A stretch of DNA of 64,000 nt. Origin: Pontederia crassipes. Lineage: Eukaryota; Streptophyta; Magnoliopsida; Commelinales; Pontederiaceae. The translations under genes were made by a program, and so were the position numbers. How positions within the stretch are numbered: the first letter of the stretch is position 1; each line of letters begins with the position of its first letter. Of this stretch, positions 11,300 through 20,984 are shown one piece after another. The stretch spans positions 16,380,501-16,444,500 of the forward strand of contig CM060197.1 in assembly GCA_030549335.1 (NCBI GenBank), read 5' to 3'. Under the pieces are notes generated by a model. It did no database searches. It saw only the letters and a program-made list of their open reading frames with translations, and was not told where the DNA came from.

Positions 11300-13083
11300 T
11301 GTAACGTCCCCAAATCGCCCTTGCCACGTGGCAAGACCCGACTTAAGGATCGCTACTAACGATGCTATGCTCTGACTAAAATGTTGACTTTGAGTAGTTC
11401 TTTGACCGGTATACAATGTAAGCGGAAGACTTAAATGAACTACTATTAAATATATCAATAAATGCAGAAATCTCAATAAAATATCTAATGTGAATTATAA
11501 TATAGATAACATCAACTGCTAAGGCGGAAGTCAAAAGTAAAGGAATATCTATGACATAATAGATAAACCGTAATGTAGACACTATCCTAAGACGACTCCA
11601 TGTACACATCACCATCATGAACATCGTCAGTCCCTTGAAATCATCCTTCATTGCTCCAATTACCTACAGGATCAATGCAGGGGAAACAATAACCCATGAG
11701 CTTCGCAGCCCAATAGGTGAATAGTAAACTAATGGATAAATAGTAATAATAAAGGAGCATGAAGTTAGTGTAACCATAATTATAATCATTTATAGGAATC
11801 AATGGACAGAACCAAAGTTAAACTCTAAGTGAATCAATGTAATATCTAATGAAAGACAATACCCAAGATGGAATATAAATCATAATCTATAATAAACTCA
11901 ACTGACGGTCCTATGGAAGAAAACAATACTCTGTTTATCGATGGTAGAGTTAAATGTGATGTCTATGGGTATAATCAATTCAATGCTCTAGATTACTTTA
12001 CTCGGTGTTTTTGATGTCATATGATATGCTCTGAATAGATGTGCATATCTCTATGCTTTAACTACGCTCTGAGTGTGTTTTCAATGCTATGACTGGAAGT
12101 TTGTAATCAACTTATTTAACTCTTATATTTCTATGCAATATCACTTATTAACATATTCGTTGCAATGAGGTGCCATGTACTTCATGGAGGCCAGTGATTG
12201 TGCACATCACGGCGATCATTCTCTCTAAAAGGGAGGGTATCCTCTTTCGTTATACGATGGGGAGGAATTGTGCGACAGGGACAAATTATGCTCCAACACT
12301 GACTGCAATGCTATACCATGAGCTCCCGTCAATCCGTAAGATGAGTACCCAAGCTTTTATCTTTAATCACATAAGTTATCATATTCGCCCGGATTGGGAC
12401 AGTCGTAACGATGTCATCATAATAATCAAGATAATAATGTCATGTAATCGGTGGAATCAAATGGGATTTAACTTGAGATTTAATCTTTGCAATGACAATG
12501 CTCCGGATATGCATAATAATATAATCAATAAGATCAAAGAGTTATAAATCCTGGGTTATAATGTATGCAATGAGGTAGAATTAATCACGATTAATTAGGT
12601 GATAGATCCAACTGATAATTCGGGATAGCCATCGGATTTAGGTCATAACCCATGAAGTAGTAATTAACAATAACATATGACTAATTATTCTCTACTATGA
12701 CAACATTATATATCATGATATCAGAAAGATCAATTCAATGGTCAATCAAGGATAATCAACAATATAATGATCAAACTTACGATATCGATATAAAATATGT
12801 TTCAATGGCATCAGTTGAATAATAAATCATGGATCACTGAAAATAGGTCATTCTATGCAATACAATACTTTAATTAAGAATATCAGTAAGATCATATGGT
12901 TAACAGATCATGGATCATAATTAATATAAACATATAAACATATAAACATAACTTTAGAAAATATTAGGCGTCACAGATATCATGCGTCATCATTAAAATA
13001 ATAATAAAATAAGCATATCATCATATTATAATGTCACGATAGAACGTGGGCCGGGTTGGGTCTAACCCGGGTCGGGTTCTTCA
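11300..13083 (-). repeat. Element E 3' LTR, segment 1
   Basis: It starts TGTAACGTCCCCAAATCGCC (the 3' terminus in element sense). It aligns throughout with 45922-47702, including the block AAACAATAACCCATGAGC. It stops at CTTCA, where the Sirevirus entered, and resumes at 43533. The ORF at 12170-12547 lies inside and is chance coding. Confidence 0.9.
13079..13083. other. Target-site duplication CTTCA (left)
   Basis: It is identical to 43528-43532 at the far end of the Sirevirus. The uninterrupted sister LTR reads TTTTCAATGG at the same place (about 47699-47708). Confidence 0.95.
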
Positions 13084-14142
13084 TGTAGGATCAAAAGCAC
13101 CAAGAGGGGGTGAATTGGTGTATAAAAATTCTTTTCAAAACTTTCACTTTCGAAAAAATCAATAAAATCGATCACATGTAATTAAAGATAAGACGCAATT
13201 GAAAAGATAAAGAACCAACATAAGGAGACACAATATAATGACGAGGTTCGGCCTCAACTCCTTGGCCTATGTCCCAGCTCCGACTTCTCGACCTCGAGAC
13301 CGCCGAAGATCTACTATCTTTCTTTTTTCTTGTAGGGAGAGAGCAACCCTCTTTACACAACAAGCCTTCTTCTCTGCTCAAGAGGCAAGGCACATCTCTT
13401 TTACAAAGAGCTCTCAATCAAAAAGAAAGTGAAGGATGCTCCCAATTTTACAAACATTTTACAAAATTTTTCTCACACTCAAGGCTAAGAAAAGAAAAGG
13501 GAAGAAATTTGCAATTTTATGCTCAAGAACTTGAGAGGCGCTCTAGGATGTTCTTGCTTGCTTTGATGATTTTTCTTCAGGCTTTGTCACTCCTTTTATG
13601 GGCTCCTAGAGGTGAGAATTCATCCAAAAAATCTTCCACAATTTTCTCCTCAAAATAATAGGCATTACTATTCATTTGACCGTGAGGCCGGTCGACCACT
13701 GCGATGGGCAGGTCGACCGGTCATTGTGATCGTTGTTGCATTTTTTGCGTTTTGACGTTGTCCCGTCGATCAGTCCTTCGACCGATACATCGACCGGTAA
13801 TGTCTCGATGTCATCCAGTACATCTCGTCCTCGACCGGTGTATCGACCGGTATTGTCTCATAGTCGACCGGTATAGTCTCGTGCTTTCTGAGTTCATTGG
13901 CTGTGCTGACCGGCATTGTCTCATCTTTTCTCCCATTGAATATCAATCGACCGGTGTCATGGCCGGTCGACCGATGGGTCGACCAGTCGTGTGCTGAAAT
14001 TTTTTCTCCTTATTTTAACTTGGCGATTTGTTTTGCGAATGTGCTCATATCAATCCTACACCTGCATTATCATCACTTGAGCATGAATTAGTAACTTTTA
14101 TGTCCATTTTAATTTGTTATCATTAAAACATAGGATTTAACA
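13084..14142 (-). repeat. Sirevirus 3' LTR
   Basis: 1059 bp. Plus-strand ends are TGTAGGATC and AGGATTTAACA. It matches 42440-43527 with roughly 10% differences by eye. About ten copies of the palindromic core GGTCGACC or CGACCGGT lie between 13686 and 13990. The ORFs at 13238-13658 and 13704-13997 are readings of this LTR, not genes. Confidence 0.93.
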
Positions 14143-14561
14143 ATCTCCCCCTTTTTTATGATGGCAAATTAATTGGACGATAAGGGGAAAGAGAAAGAAA
14201 GAAAATGAAATGTAAGTTTAGATAGAAATTAGTGAACAAGCTCCCCCTACATTCATGCATATTTCACATTTTCTCCCCCTAAATAGGTGGCATTCATATT
14301 CTCATATAACCTGGGATGATATAAACATATGGCAAAAAAAAAATAGATATGAAATCAAATAGCACTTCATCATGAAGAAAAAGTCATCACATTACATTCA
14401 TAGTTAATAATAATACATCATGGGTTCATGCACTAACAAATGTGACTATAGTCACTACAAACTGGTGCATGACACTAGTACAAATGTAAACACATAACAT
14501 CAAAAGACACATAACATTAAAACATAGCATCATAATATCGTCCTAAACTTCTCCCCCTTTT
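14143..14561 (-). other. Multiple polypurine tracts before the Sirevirus 3' LTR
   Basis: On the minus strand, AAAAAAGGGGGAGAT touches the LTR (14143-14157). Further AGGGGGAG copies lie at 14241-14248, 14273-14280 and 14551-14561. Repeated polypurine tracts upstream of the 3' LTR are a recognised Sirevirus hallmark. The stretch between them has no ORF. Confidence 0.8.
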
Positions 14562-14589
14562 GACATCATCAAAGAGGGAGACAACACAA

Positions 14590-15261
14590 CTACTCCTCAT
14601 CGGGACTATCATCCTCATGAGCTATGGGCGAAATAAACCTCTACGATGCATAGTAGGCCTGTAGTGAGCCAACAAGGTATCGAGAGTCACGCCTCATCTG
14701 TCAAACACGATGCTCCATCTGGGTCACACGATGATCTATGGCAACCACCTGCTGTGAAAGAGCCGTGAAATCATAGGTTCCATAGGAATTCGAGGGAGGG
14801 GCTGGGAAGGTCCAATATGCTCAGCGGGCGCCGAAGGCGGAGGGAAGCTGGGGCTAGCCTCCGGTGCATCCTGAGTGTCCACTGGCGTTGGTTCTCCATC
14901 GATGGCATCATCTCTATCGTCAGAATCCATCGATGCATGCTCACCAAAACTAAGGCGTTTTCGGTGTAAAGTCCCGGAACCAATGACGTCAGTGGGGCGA
15001 GGTCGAATGTACTCCTCGTCTACACGGATCTCGACACCAAAATGGAGTAAAATCTTAGTGATCCAGGCATGAAAATATAAGTGGTATCGACCATGAGCAG
15101 CAGAGGAGACCTTCTAGGTGTAGTCCATGTGATAGAAAACAAAATGGCCAAAATGAAAAAATGAGGCATCACGGATGCAGAGACAAGTGAAGAAAGAATT
15201 GATCAAAGTGAGTGACCTCTGTATAGTGCCCGGCTCGAGGAGTGATCATGCGACTAAGAAT
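14590..15261 (-). pseudogene. Envelope-like ORF, C-terminal part (Sirevirus)
   Basis: Minus-strand coding continues from 17857 across the solo LTR. Visible are a segment around RVDEEYIRPRPTDVIGSG, an acidic and Pro-rich region (PSFPPPSAPAEHIGPSQP) and a C-terminus ending HEDDSPDEE at a stop (14590-14592). Frames are broken by several stops and shifts. Function of the Sirevirus env-like product is unknown. Confidence 0.6.
15257..15261. other. Target-site duplication AGAAT (left)
   Basis: Identical to 17852-17856 across the solo LTR. Confidence 0.93.
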
Positions 15262-17851
15262 TGATCACTAGCCGATCACTATAGTCTTTTACCCCATTTT
15301 AGATGCATTTCACCCATATCGAGCCCCTTAATTGCCCAACTTTTGGCCAATTATGTTTGGAATGCATGGATTGTGATAACTAGTTGATCTTCCTCATTTT
15401 ATACTTAATTCCATGTGCATAGAAGTTCTGAAATGCCAAAATCCATAAATAATTAAATTCTATGCCAAGTTATCATTTTTAGGACAAGTTATCACTCCTA
15501 TATGCCAAGTTATCATTATTTTGAGTGAACTAATTTTCAATATTTTCTGGCCCTAAATCCATTATTATCATGAATGAATCATATTTGGATGGTCATATCT
15601 CAACTTGTGCAAAATATTAAGTCCATTTGAACAAGTTATCATTTTTTCAATTCCAAGTTATCGTTAAAGGGAAAAACTGTCATTTCGATATGCAAAACTG
15701 TCAAATCTGCACAAAGACCTTAGGCAACCATTATATTATTGTCCTAATTCATTGCTGTTCAAATTTGATCACATTTGGATAACCACAACAAAAGTTATGA
15801 CAAGTTATCGTTTTTAAGGCAATTAAGTTATCGTTTTGGTCACCCAAGTTATCATTCCTACGAAATTTTATTCACGTTTGATTTTTGACTTCACTCACTT
15901 TCCACCCTAATCCATTTGATGCCTTCAATGCTCTGAACCATCCATATTTGAACATTTTCCAAGATTTATGCAAAGTTATCATTCCGGGCATTTATAAGTT
16001 ACCATTTTTAACCTTGATTTGCAACTCTGCACAACACTTAATCATACTTGACATTTGAGCTGATCCTAGTTGCTTTCCCTACCCTTATTTGTTCATAAAC
16101 TATTTGAGGACTTTGATGCTTGGTGTTCTATCCTTTGTAGCTGGAAAAATAGGTTGTAAAAAGTGGAAAAATGTGGGGGGACCACTAACTTTGCTGTCCA
16201 AAAAGCTGCCTTTTGCAGCTATTTTTAGGACAAGAGGATAGGTGGCTCACATCAAAGGCTAAGGGATATCTAGATGCTGATCTAAGGGTGATTAAGGGTC
16301 ATATATAAGCTGGAAAACCTGGGGAGAAAAGGAGAGCCTCCATTTGGAGGGCTGCTGAACCAGGAGCAAGGGGGAGGAGCTGAAGTGCTGCAATCCAGAT
16401 TTCTATCGACAGCCATCAAGGATGATTTACTTCTATTTTTCCTTCTATCTTGTATCTAAGTTTGTAATTATGAGGAGCTGAATCCTATGTTTCCTAGGAT
16501 AGGGTAGTAGTCTAGATTAATTGTGGATGGATTAGGGACAAATCTGATTTCCTACACTGAAATCTGATTTCTAGTTTTACAATTCTAATTTTTGAACTCA
16601 TATGAATCTGATCTTGTCTTTGTAAGGTCCTGATTCTACAACTGAGAAGTTGTCATTTGATCCATTCTTGTTCAGAAATGAATCAAGAATCAATGCCAAG
16701 TTTCTAGATTCAATTCCAATTAGAATCTGATTTTCCTGATTTCTGAAATCTTATTTTTTTTATTTTTGATTTCTGAATTGCCCAAATCTATTTTCATCAT
16801 TATGGAGCCCTAATTGATTTATAACTGAGAGGTTACTTATGGTTTCCTTCTTGTTCATAAATGAATCAAGAGATATTGGTGTTTACAAAGTTTTAACCCC
16901 TGAATTGTTGCAACTTTTCATTAATGATTTGCAAATCTGATTTTCAAATCTGTTTTCCTGAAATTCCTGAAATCTGATTTCCATTGTTAAGCCCCACTTT
17001 AATCCACCATTGAGAGATGGTTTTAAGGCCTTCCTTGATATTTAGAGATGAGCCAAGGAGCAATGACAATTTCTGATTTTCCAAACTTGAGATTCTATGC
17101 ATATTGGTTCCAATTATCTAATGTTAAGTGTGGACTTCATTTTTAATTGCAGCTGAGAGGTTGAATCAAAGTCCTCTTGTAGTTTAGAGATAAACCAAGG
17201 AACACTAGCATTAATATTTGATTGATTTCATCCTTGTTTAGTTGATTGAAGCATTCCTTTCATTTTCAAAGTGCAATCAACAAGTTATCATTCAGATTTT
17301 ATTGAATTGCCAAAAAATCAGCAAAGTGACTTGGATTGAACATAATGATAACTTGATTTTCAGTGGGATACTCTTCTAATTCAACTTGGCTAATTGAGCT
17401 GTGAAAACAGTCATATTGAAGGATGAATTAGATTTGACTATAAAGTGACAACTTGTCCATTTCCATCCGTAATTAAATTAGATGAACCCCAACTTCTAGG
17501 AGAACCTTCCTCATTGATAGACAAACCCTTTTAGACTCTAATTTAGCATTTACAATTCAGTTTAGATAACTTTTCAAAAATCCCAAATTAGTTATCATTT
17601 TTAGCCCTTTTTAGAAATCGATTTTAACTTTCTTTCAAATTCTTGGATTTTTAACTTTAGATAAGGCTAATCTAGATTGTTTAGGGAGTCTTGGACTTCA
17701 AATCACTATGGATACGACATTTGGGTAACTACAATTGACCTGTATACTTGCAGTAGAGAGTGAGTTAGGGAGTTGAAACAAAAAATGAAAAAAAATGACT
17801 TTTGATCCAAAAATCAGCAAGTTATCACAAAACCCCTAAATATCACTAACA
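15262..17851 (+). mobile_element. Solo Athila-type LTR inside the Sirevirus env-like ORF
   Basis: 2590 bp, from TGATCACTAGCCGATCAC to TATCACTAACA. It has the same architecture as 4153-6773: a TTATCATT-word region, a TATATAAGC box near 16303, four CTGAGAGGTTG units (about 16636, 16821, 17008 and 17150) and the GGATACGACATTTGGGT block. It is flanked by exact AGAAT copies with no internal sequence, so it arose by LTR-LTR recombination. Confidence 0.95.
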
Positions 17852-17856
17852 AGAAT

Positions 17857-18799
17857 GTGATGAGCCATTTTCATGATGGGATGAAGATGTCAATGGACTA
17901 TTTTGACGGTATAATGGACGTCTTGTCTAGCAAAAACCGTACGAAAGCCATCCATGATCGGAAGATAGTCGAAAGGCCAGTCATGAGTGACAAATGAATA
18001 AGGGGCACACAACGCCAAAGATGTGATAGAGATGGTCGGGATCAAAGCGAATTGGTACACCAAGGACATAGGTGATGATGGCCTCTCGAGTGATGGTCAT
18101 GTTCGCATAAAAATGACGAACAAGACGGGGATACACATGCTCTGTGAGAGAGAGAAGTTGCAGCCAACCGATGGTTGCGAACATCTCCTAAACATCTGGA
18201 ATGTTCAGAGCGTCCCAATCAATGGTATACGCACGCCGGACTTTGCGAGAGGCATACAAGGCTTCGAAACTAACAGAGCCGTCCCTAGTGACAAAAAGAT
18301 GACTATCAAAATAGTGGAGTCACTGGAAGGTGGCTGATGAGCACGTCCATGGGATCGTCCTCATCCACGGCCTCGTCCACGTTGAACAGGCGTGGGTTCG
18401 GATTCTGGTTCTGGATCAGGCTCATTTGGGATTATAGTAATGTGACCACCTAAGCCATAGAAATGAGACGGCGCTGAAAGACCAACGGAAGAGGGAGAAT
18501 CACTTCGTCGTCGAGAGGGAGACGAAGATGGAGACGATGGCCGAAAAGGAAAGCAATGACGAAGGCAGAATCGTTGAAGAGAGGAGAGCTGTGATGAAGA
18601 GAGGAGAGTGGCCGAAGAGAGGAGGGCAGCCGGAGATAAGAGAGAGAAAGTGAGTGACGTAGAAGAGAGAGAGGGAATGAATGATGAAGGAAGGAAAGAG
18701 CAGAGGGCGGCTGGCGGAAAGCAGGTTGACCGGCGTTGCAGAGAAGGAAGAAGAGAGAGGGAGAGGCGAAGGTCGAGGCGGTTGGCGAGTGGCGGTCAT
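17857..18799 (-). pseudogene. Envelope-like ORF, N-terminal and central part (Sirevirus)
   Basis: In minus-strand order: a Pro/Ser-rich leader (18799-18500), an acidic segment containing EPDPEPESEPTP and an RGRGRG run, then the best conserved part, containing YTIDWDALNIP and TIGWLQLLSLTEHVYPRLVR followed by HFYANM and VLGVPIRFDP. This GW...YPRLVR.FYAN block resembles the domain databases call a putative plant transposon protein, found in envelope-like ORFs of Sireviruses. Stops at about 18350 and 18200 and the LTR insertion disrupt it. The start codon is uncertain. It lies downstream of pol in the same direction. Confidence 0.6.
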
Positions 18800-19490
18800 C
18801 GAAGAAGGTACAGAGGTGGCCGGCGGAGAGTAGGAAGAGGGCGGCCGGACGCTAGAGTAAAAGGTGGCTGCAGGGTTCGCTAGAGGAGAGGACAGGGGCG
18901 GTGGATGGAGTGGCGGTTTGGTGAAGGAAGACGAGGGAGAGAGGGAAAAAAAAGGGGAGAGGGCAGTTGCGGTCCTCGAGGAAGATTACCGGTGGCCGGT
19001 GGATTGTGAGAGAGTTTGGTCGGCTGGCCGGAGTTCGGGGTGAAGTCGCGGGCAGTGGCATGGGCAGCAGTCACATGGAGAGAAAAAAATTTGTCGATCG
19101 ATGGAGCGGTCGATTTCTTATATGTCATGATTTTGGCATATATCGATCGACCGATCCTACCTAGCGGTCGACCGGACAGTTGTTTTCCATATGAATGATC
19201 CATCGGTCGATGGATGTCAACCTGTCACAGTCATATACCGGTCGACCAGTGTATCATATCGATCGACCGATCCAAGTCTGACGATTGTGCGCATTTGCAA
19301 ATTTCATAATGGTCGACCGGTCCTTCCAGTCGATCGACCGATCCCTATCTTTTTTCAAAATTTGATCCATTAAAATCATGTTCCAGAGATATCATACAAA
19401 TGTAAGTGTTGTGCAACACTTTTTAATGTTCAATTCATGTCAAAAGTGATTTTGCATAACCAAGTCACTTTTACTTAGAATTGATATGCA
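18800..19490 (-). other. pol-env spacer of the Sirevirus with GATCGACC palindromes
   Basis: Between the end of pol (about 19492) and the env-like ORF lies a leader that is C/T-rich on the minus strand (18800-19000), then a cluster of palindromic words: CGATCGACCGATC, CGGTCGACCGG, ATCGGTCGAT and ACCGGTCGACC (19091-19345). The ORFs read here in either direction are low-complexity. The cluster resembles the LTR palindromes but is not an LTR copy. Confidence 0.6.
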
Positions 19491-19491
19491 A

Positions 19492-20132
19492 TCAAGATGT
19501 AGTCATTCCTAGTTCCTTTCTAAGCATGCAAAACCATTCTTCACTTAAGGGTTTTGTAAATATGTCTGCAAGTTGGACTTCAGTGGACACATGCTCAATG
19601 GCAATGTCCTTAAGGGTCACATGTTCTCTAATAAAATGATATCGCAACTCAATGTGTTTAGTCCTAGAGTGTTGAATTAGATTTTTGGTCATTTCTATAG
19701 CACTTGTGTTATTACACTTCATGGGTACATTGGAACAATTTACACCATAGTTAAGCAATTATTGTTTTACCCATAGTATTTGTGCACAATAACTACCGAG
19801 AGCTATATATTCGGCCTCGGCGGAAGTGCGATGGAGTTTTGTTTCTTACTAGCCCATGAAATGAGGGAGCTACCAAGAAAGCAACACCCACTAGTGTTTT
19901 TTCTATCAATTTTACACCCGGCAAAATCCGCATCGGTGTAGGCATGCAATTCAAATGTGAAATTTTTATTGTACCAAATGCCTAATTCACATGTATGATT
20001 TAAATATCGCATTATCCATTTTACAGCGATTAAATGTGATTCTTTGGGAGTGGATTGAAACCTAGCACACAAACACACACTAAACATTATATCTGGCCTA
20101 GATGCCGTTAAATAGAGCAAACTACCAATCAT
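19492..20132 (-). pseudogene. Copia RNase H and RT C-terminal remnant (Sirevirus)
   Basis: Minus-strand frames carry LTASRPDIMFSVCLCARFQ and YTDADFAGCKIDRKNTSG (RNase H Asp), then, after a frameshift near 19820, the C-terminal TKHIELRYHFIREHV and LADIFTKPL box that ends copia polyproteins, and a stop near 19492. The segment that normally carries the Glu of RNase H is in the shifted frame. Confidence 0.88.
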
Positions 20133-20984
20133 ACCTCTGTACCTTTTTTATCAATGGACTTGTCTTTTTCATCTTTATCCAATTTTGAAGTAGTGCTCAT
20201 AAGAGTTGTGCTCGGCTTGCATTCGTTCATCCCGAATCTTTTAAGCAACTCCCTTGTATATTTTTCTTGATTAAGAAAAATGCCTTCCTTGGATTGTTTC
20301 ACTTGTAGGCCTAGAAAGAAGGTGAACTCTCCTACAAGATTCATCTCAAATTCTTGTTGCATAAGAGTTTCAAACTCTTTGCGTAGGCATTCATTAGTAG
20401 CACCATAAACAATATCATCAACTTAAATGTGAGCTATTAGAATGTCATTTTTAAAATGTTTTAAAAATAATGTGGTGTCAACTTTCCCTTTTTGAAAACC
20501 ATTTTCAACTAAAAATGAACTCAATTTTTCATACCAAGCTCGAGGGGCTTGTTTCAATCCATAAAGAGCTTTTGAGAGTTTAAAAACATGATGGGAAAAA
20601 TCTGGATTTTCAAAACCTTGAGGTTGTTCAACATAAACTTCCTCATTTATAAAACCATTCAAGAAAGTCGATTTAACATCCATTTGAAAAAGTTTAAAAC
20701 CTTTATAACATGCGAAAGCCAAAAGCATTCGAATTACCTCAAGTCTAGCAACAAGAGCAAAAGTTTTATCAAAATCAATCCCTTCAATTTTGCAAGTGCT
20801 TCAAGTGCATTTATATTACCTATGCATTGCATTTATCCAATTTGGATCTTCAAGTGCTTCATCTATATTGTTGGGCTCAAAATTTGCAAGGAAAGCCGAA
20901 AAAGCACATAGATTTTTTAAAGAATTTCTAGTTTTTATACCTTCATTATATTACCTATGACTTGATCAAGTGGGTGTGATGAGG
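20129..20984 (-). pseudogene. Copia reverse transcriptase remnant (Sirevirus, 3' half of split pol)
   Basis: Frames contain LAFACYKGFKLFQMDVKSTF, FLNGFINEEVYVEQPQGF and KALYGLKQAPRAWY, all typical of copia RT. The catalytic box is broken: the Tyr of YVDDI is a stop codon (about 20422-20424), leaving VDDIVYGATNE. The N-terminal RT piece between NWINAM (about 20830) and GIDFDKTFA (about 20785) is missing, with a short GC/AT filler at the joint. The fragment begins at the Athila composite (20985). Confidence 0.9.
20980..20984. other. Target-site duplication TGAGG (left)
   Basis: Identical to 39282-39286 at the other end of the 18.3 kb composite. Confidence 0.95.

Noticed and set aside
12170..12547. 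125-codon plus-strand ORF as a host gene
   Set aside because: It lies wholly inside the 3' LTR of element E, and the sister LTR at 46790-47170 does not keep the frame.
13238..13658. Arg/Ser-rich plus-strand ORFs as a gene
   Set aside because: These are readings of the Sirevirus LTR, present again at 42591-42782 with different breaks.
18608..18883. Arg/Glu-rich plus-strand ORF (91 codons)
   Set aside because: It is the reverse reading of the C/T-rich env leader; low complexity, with no motif.
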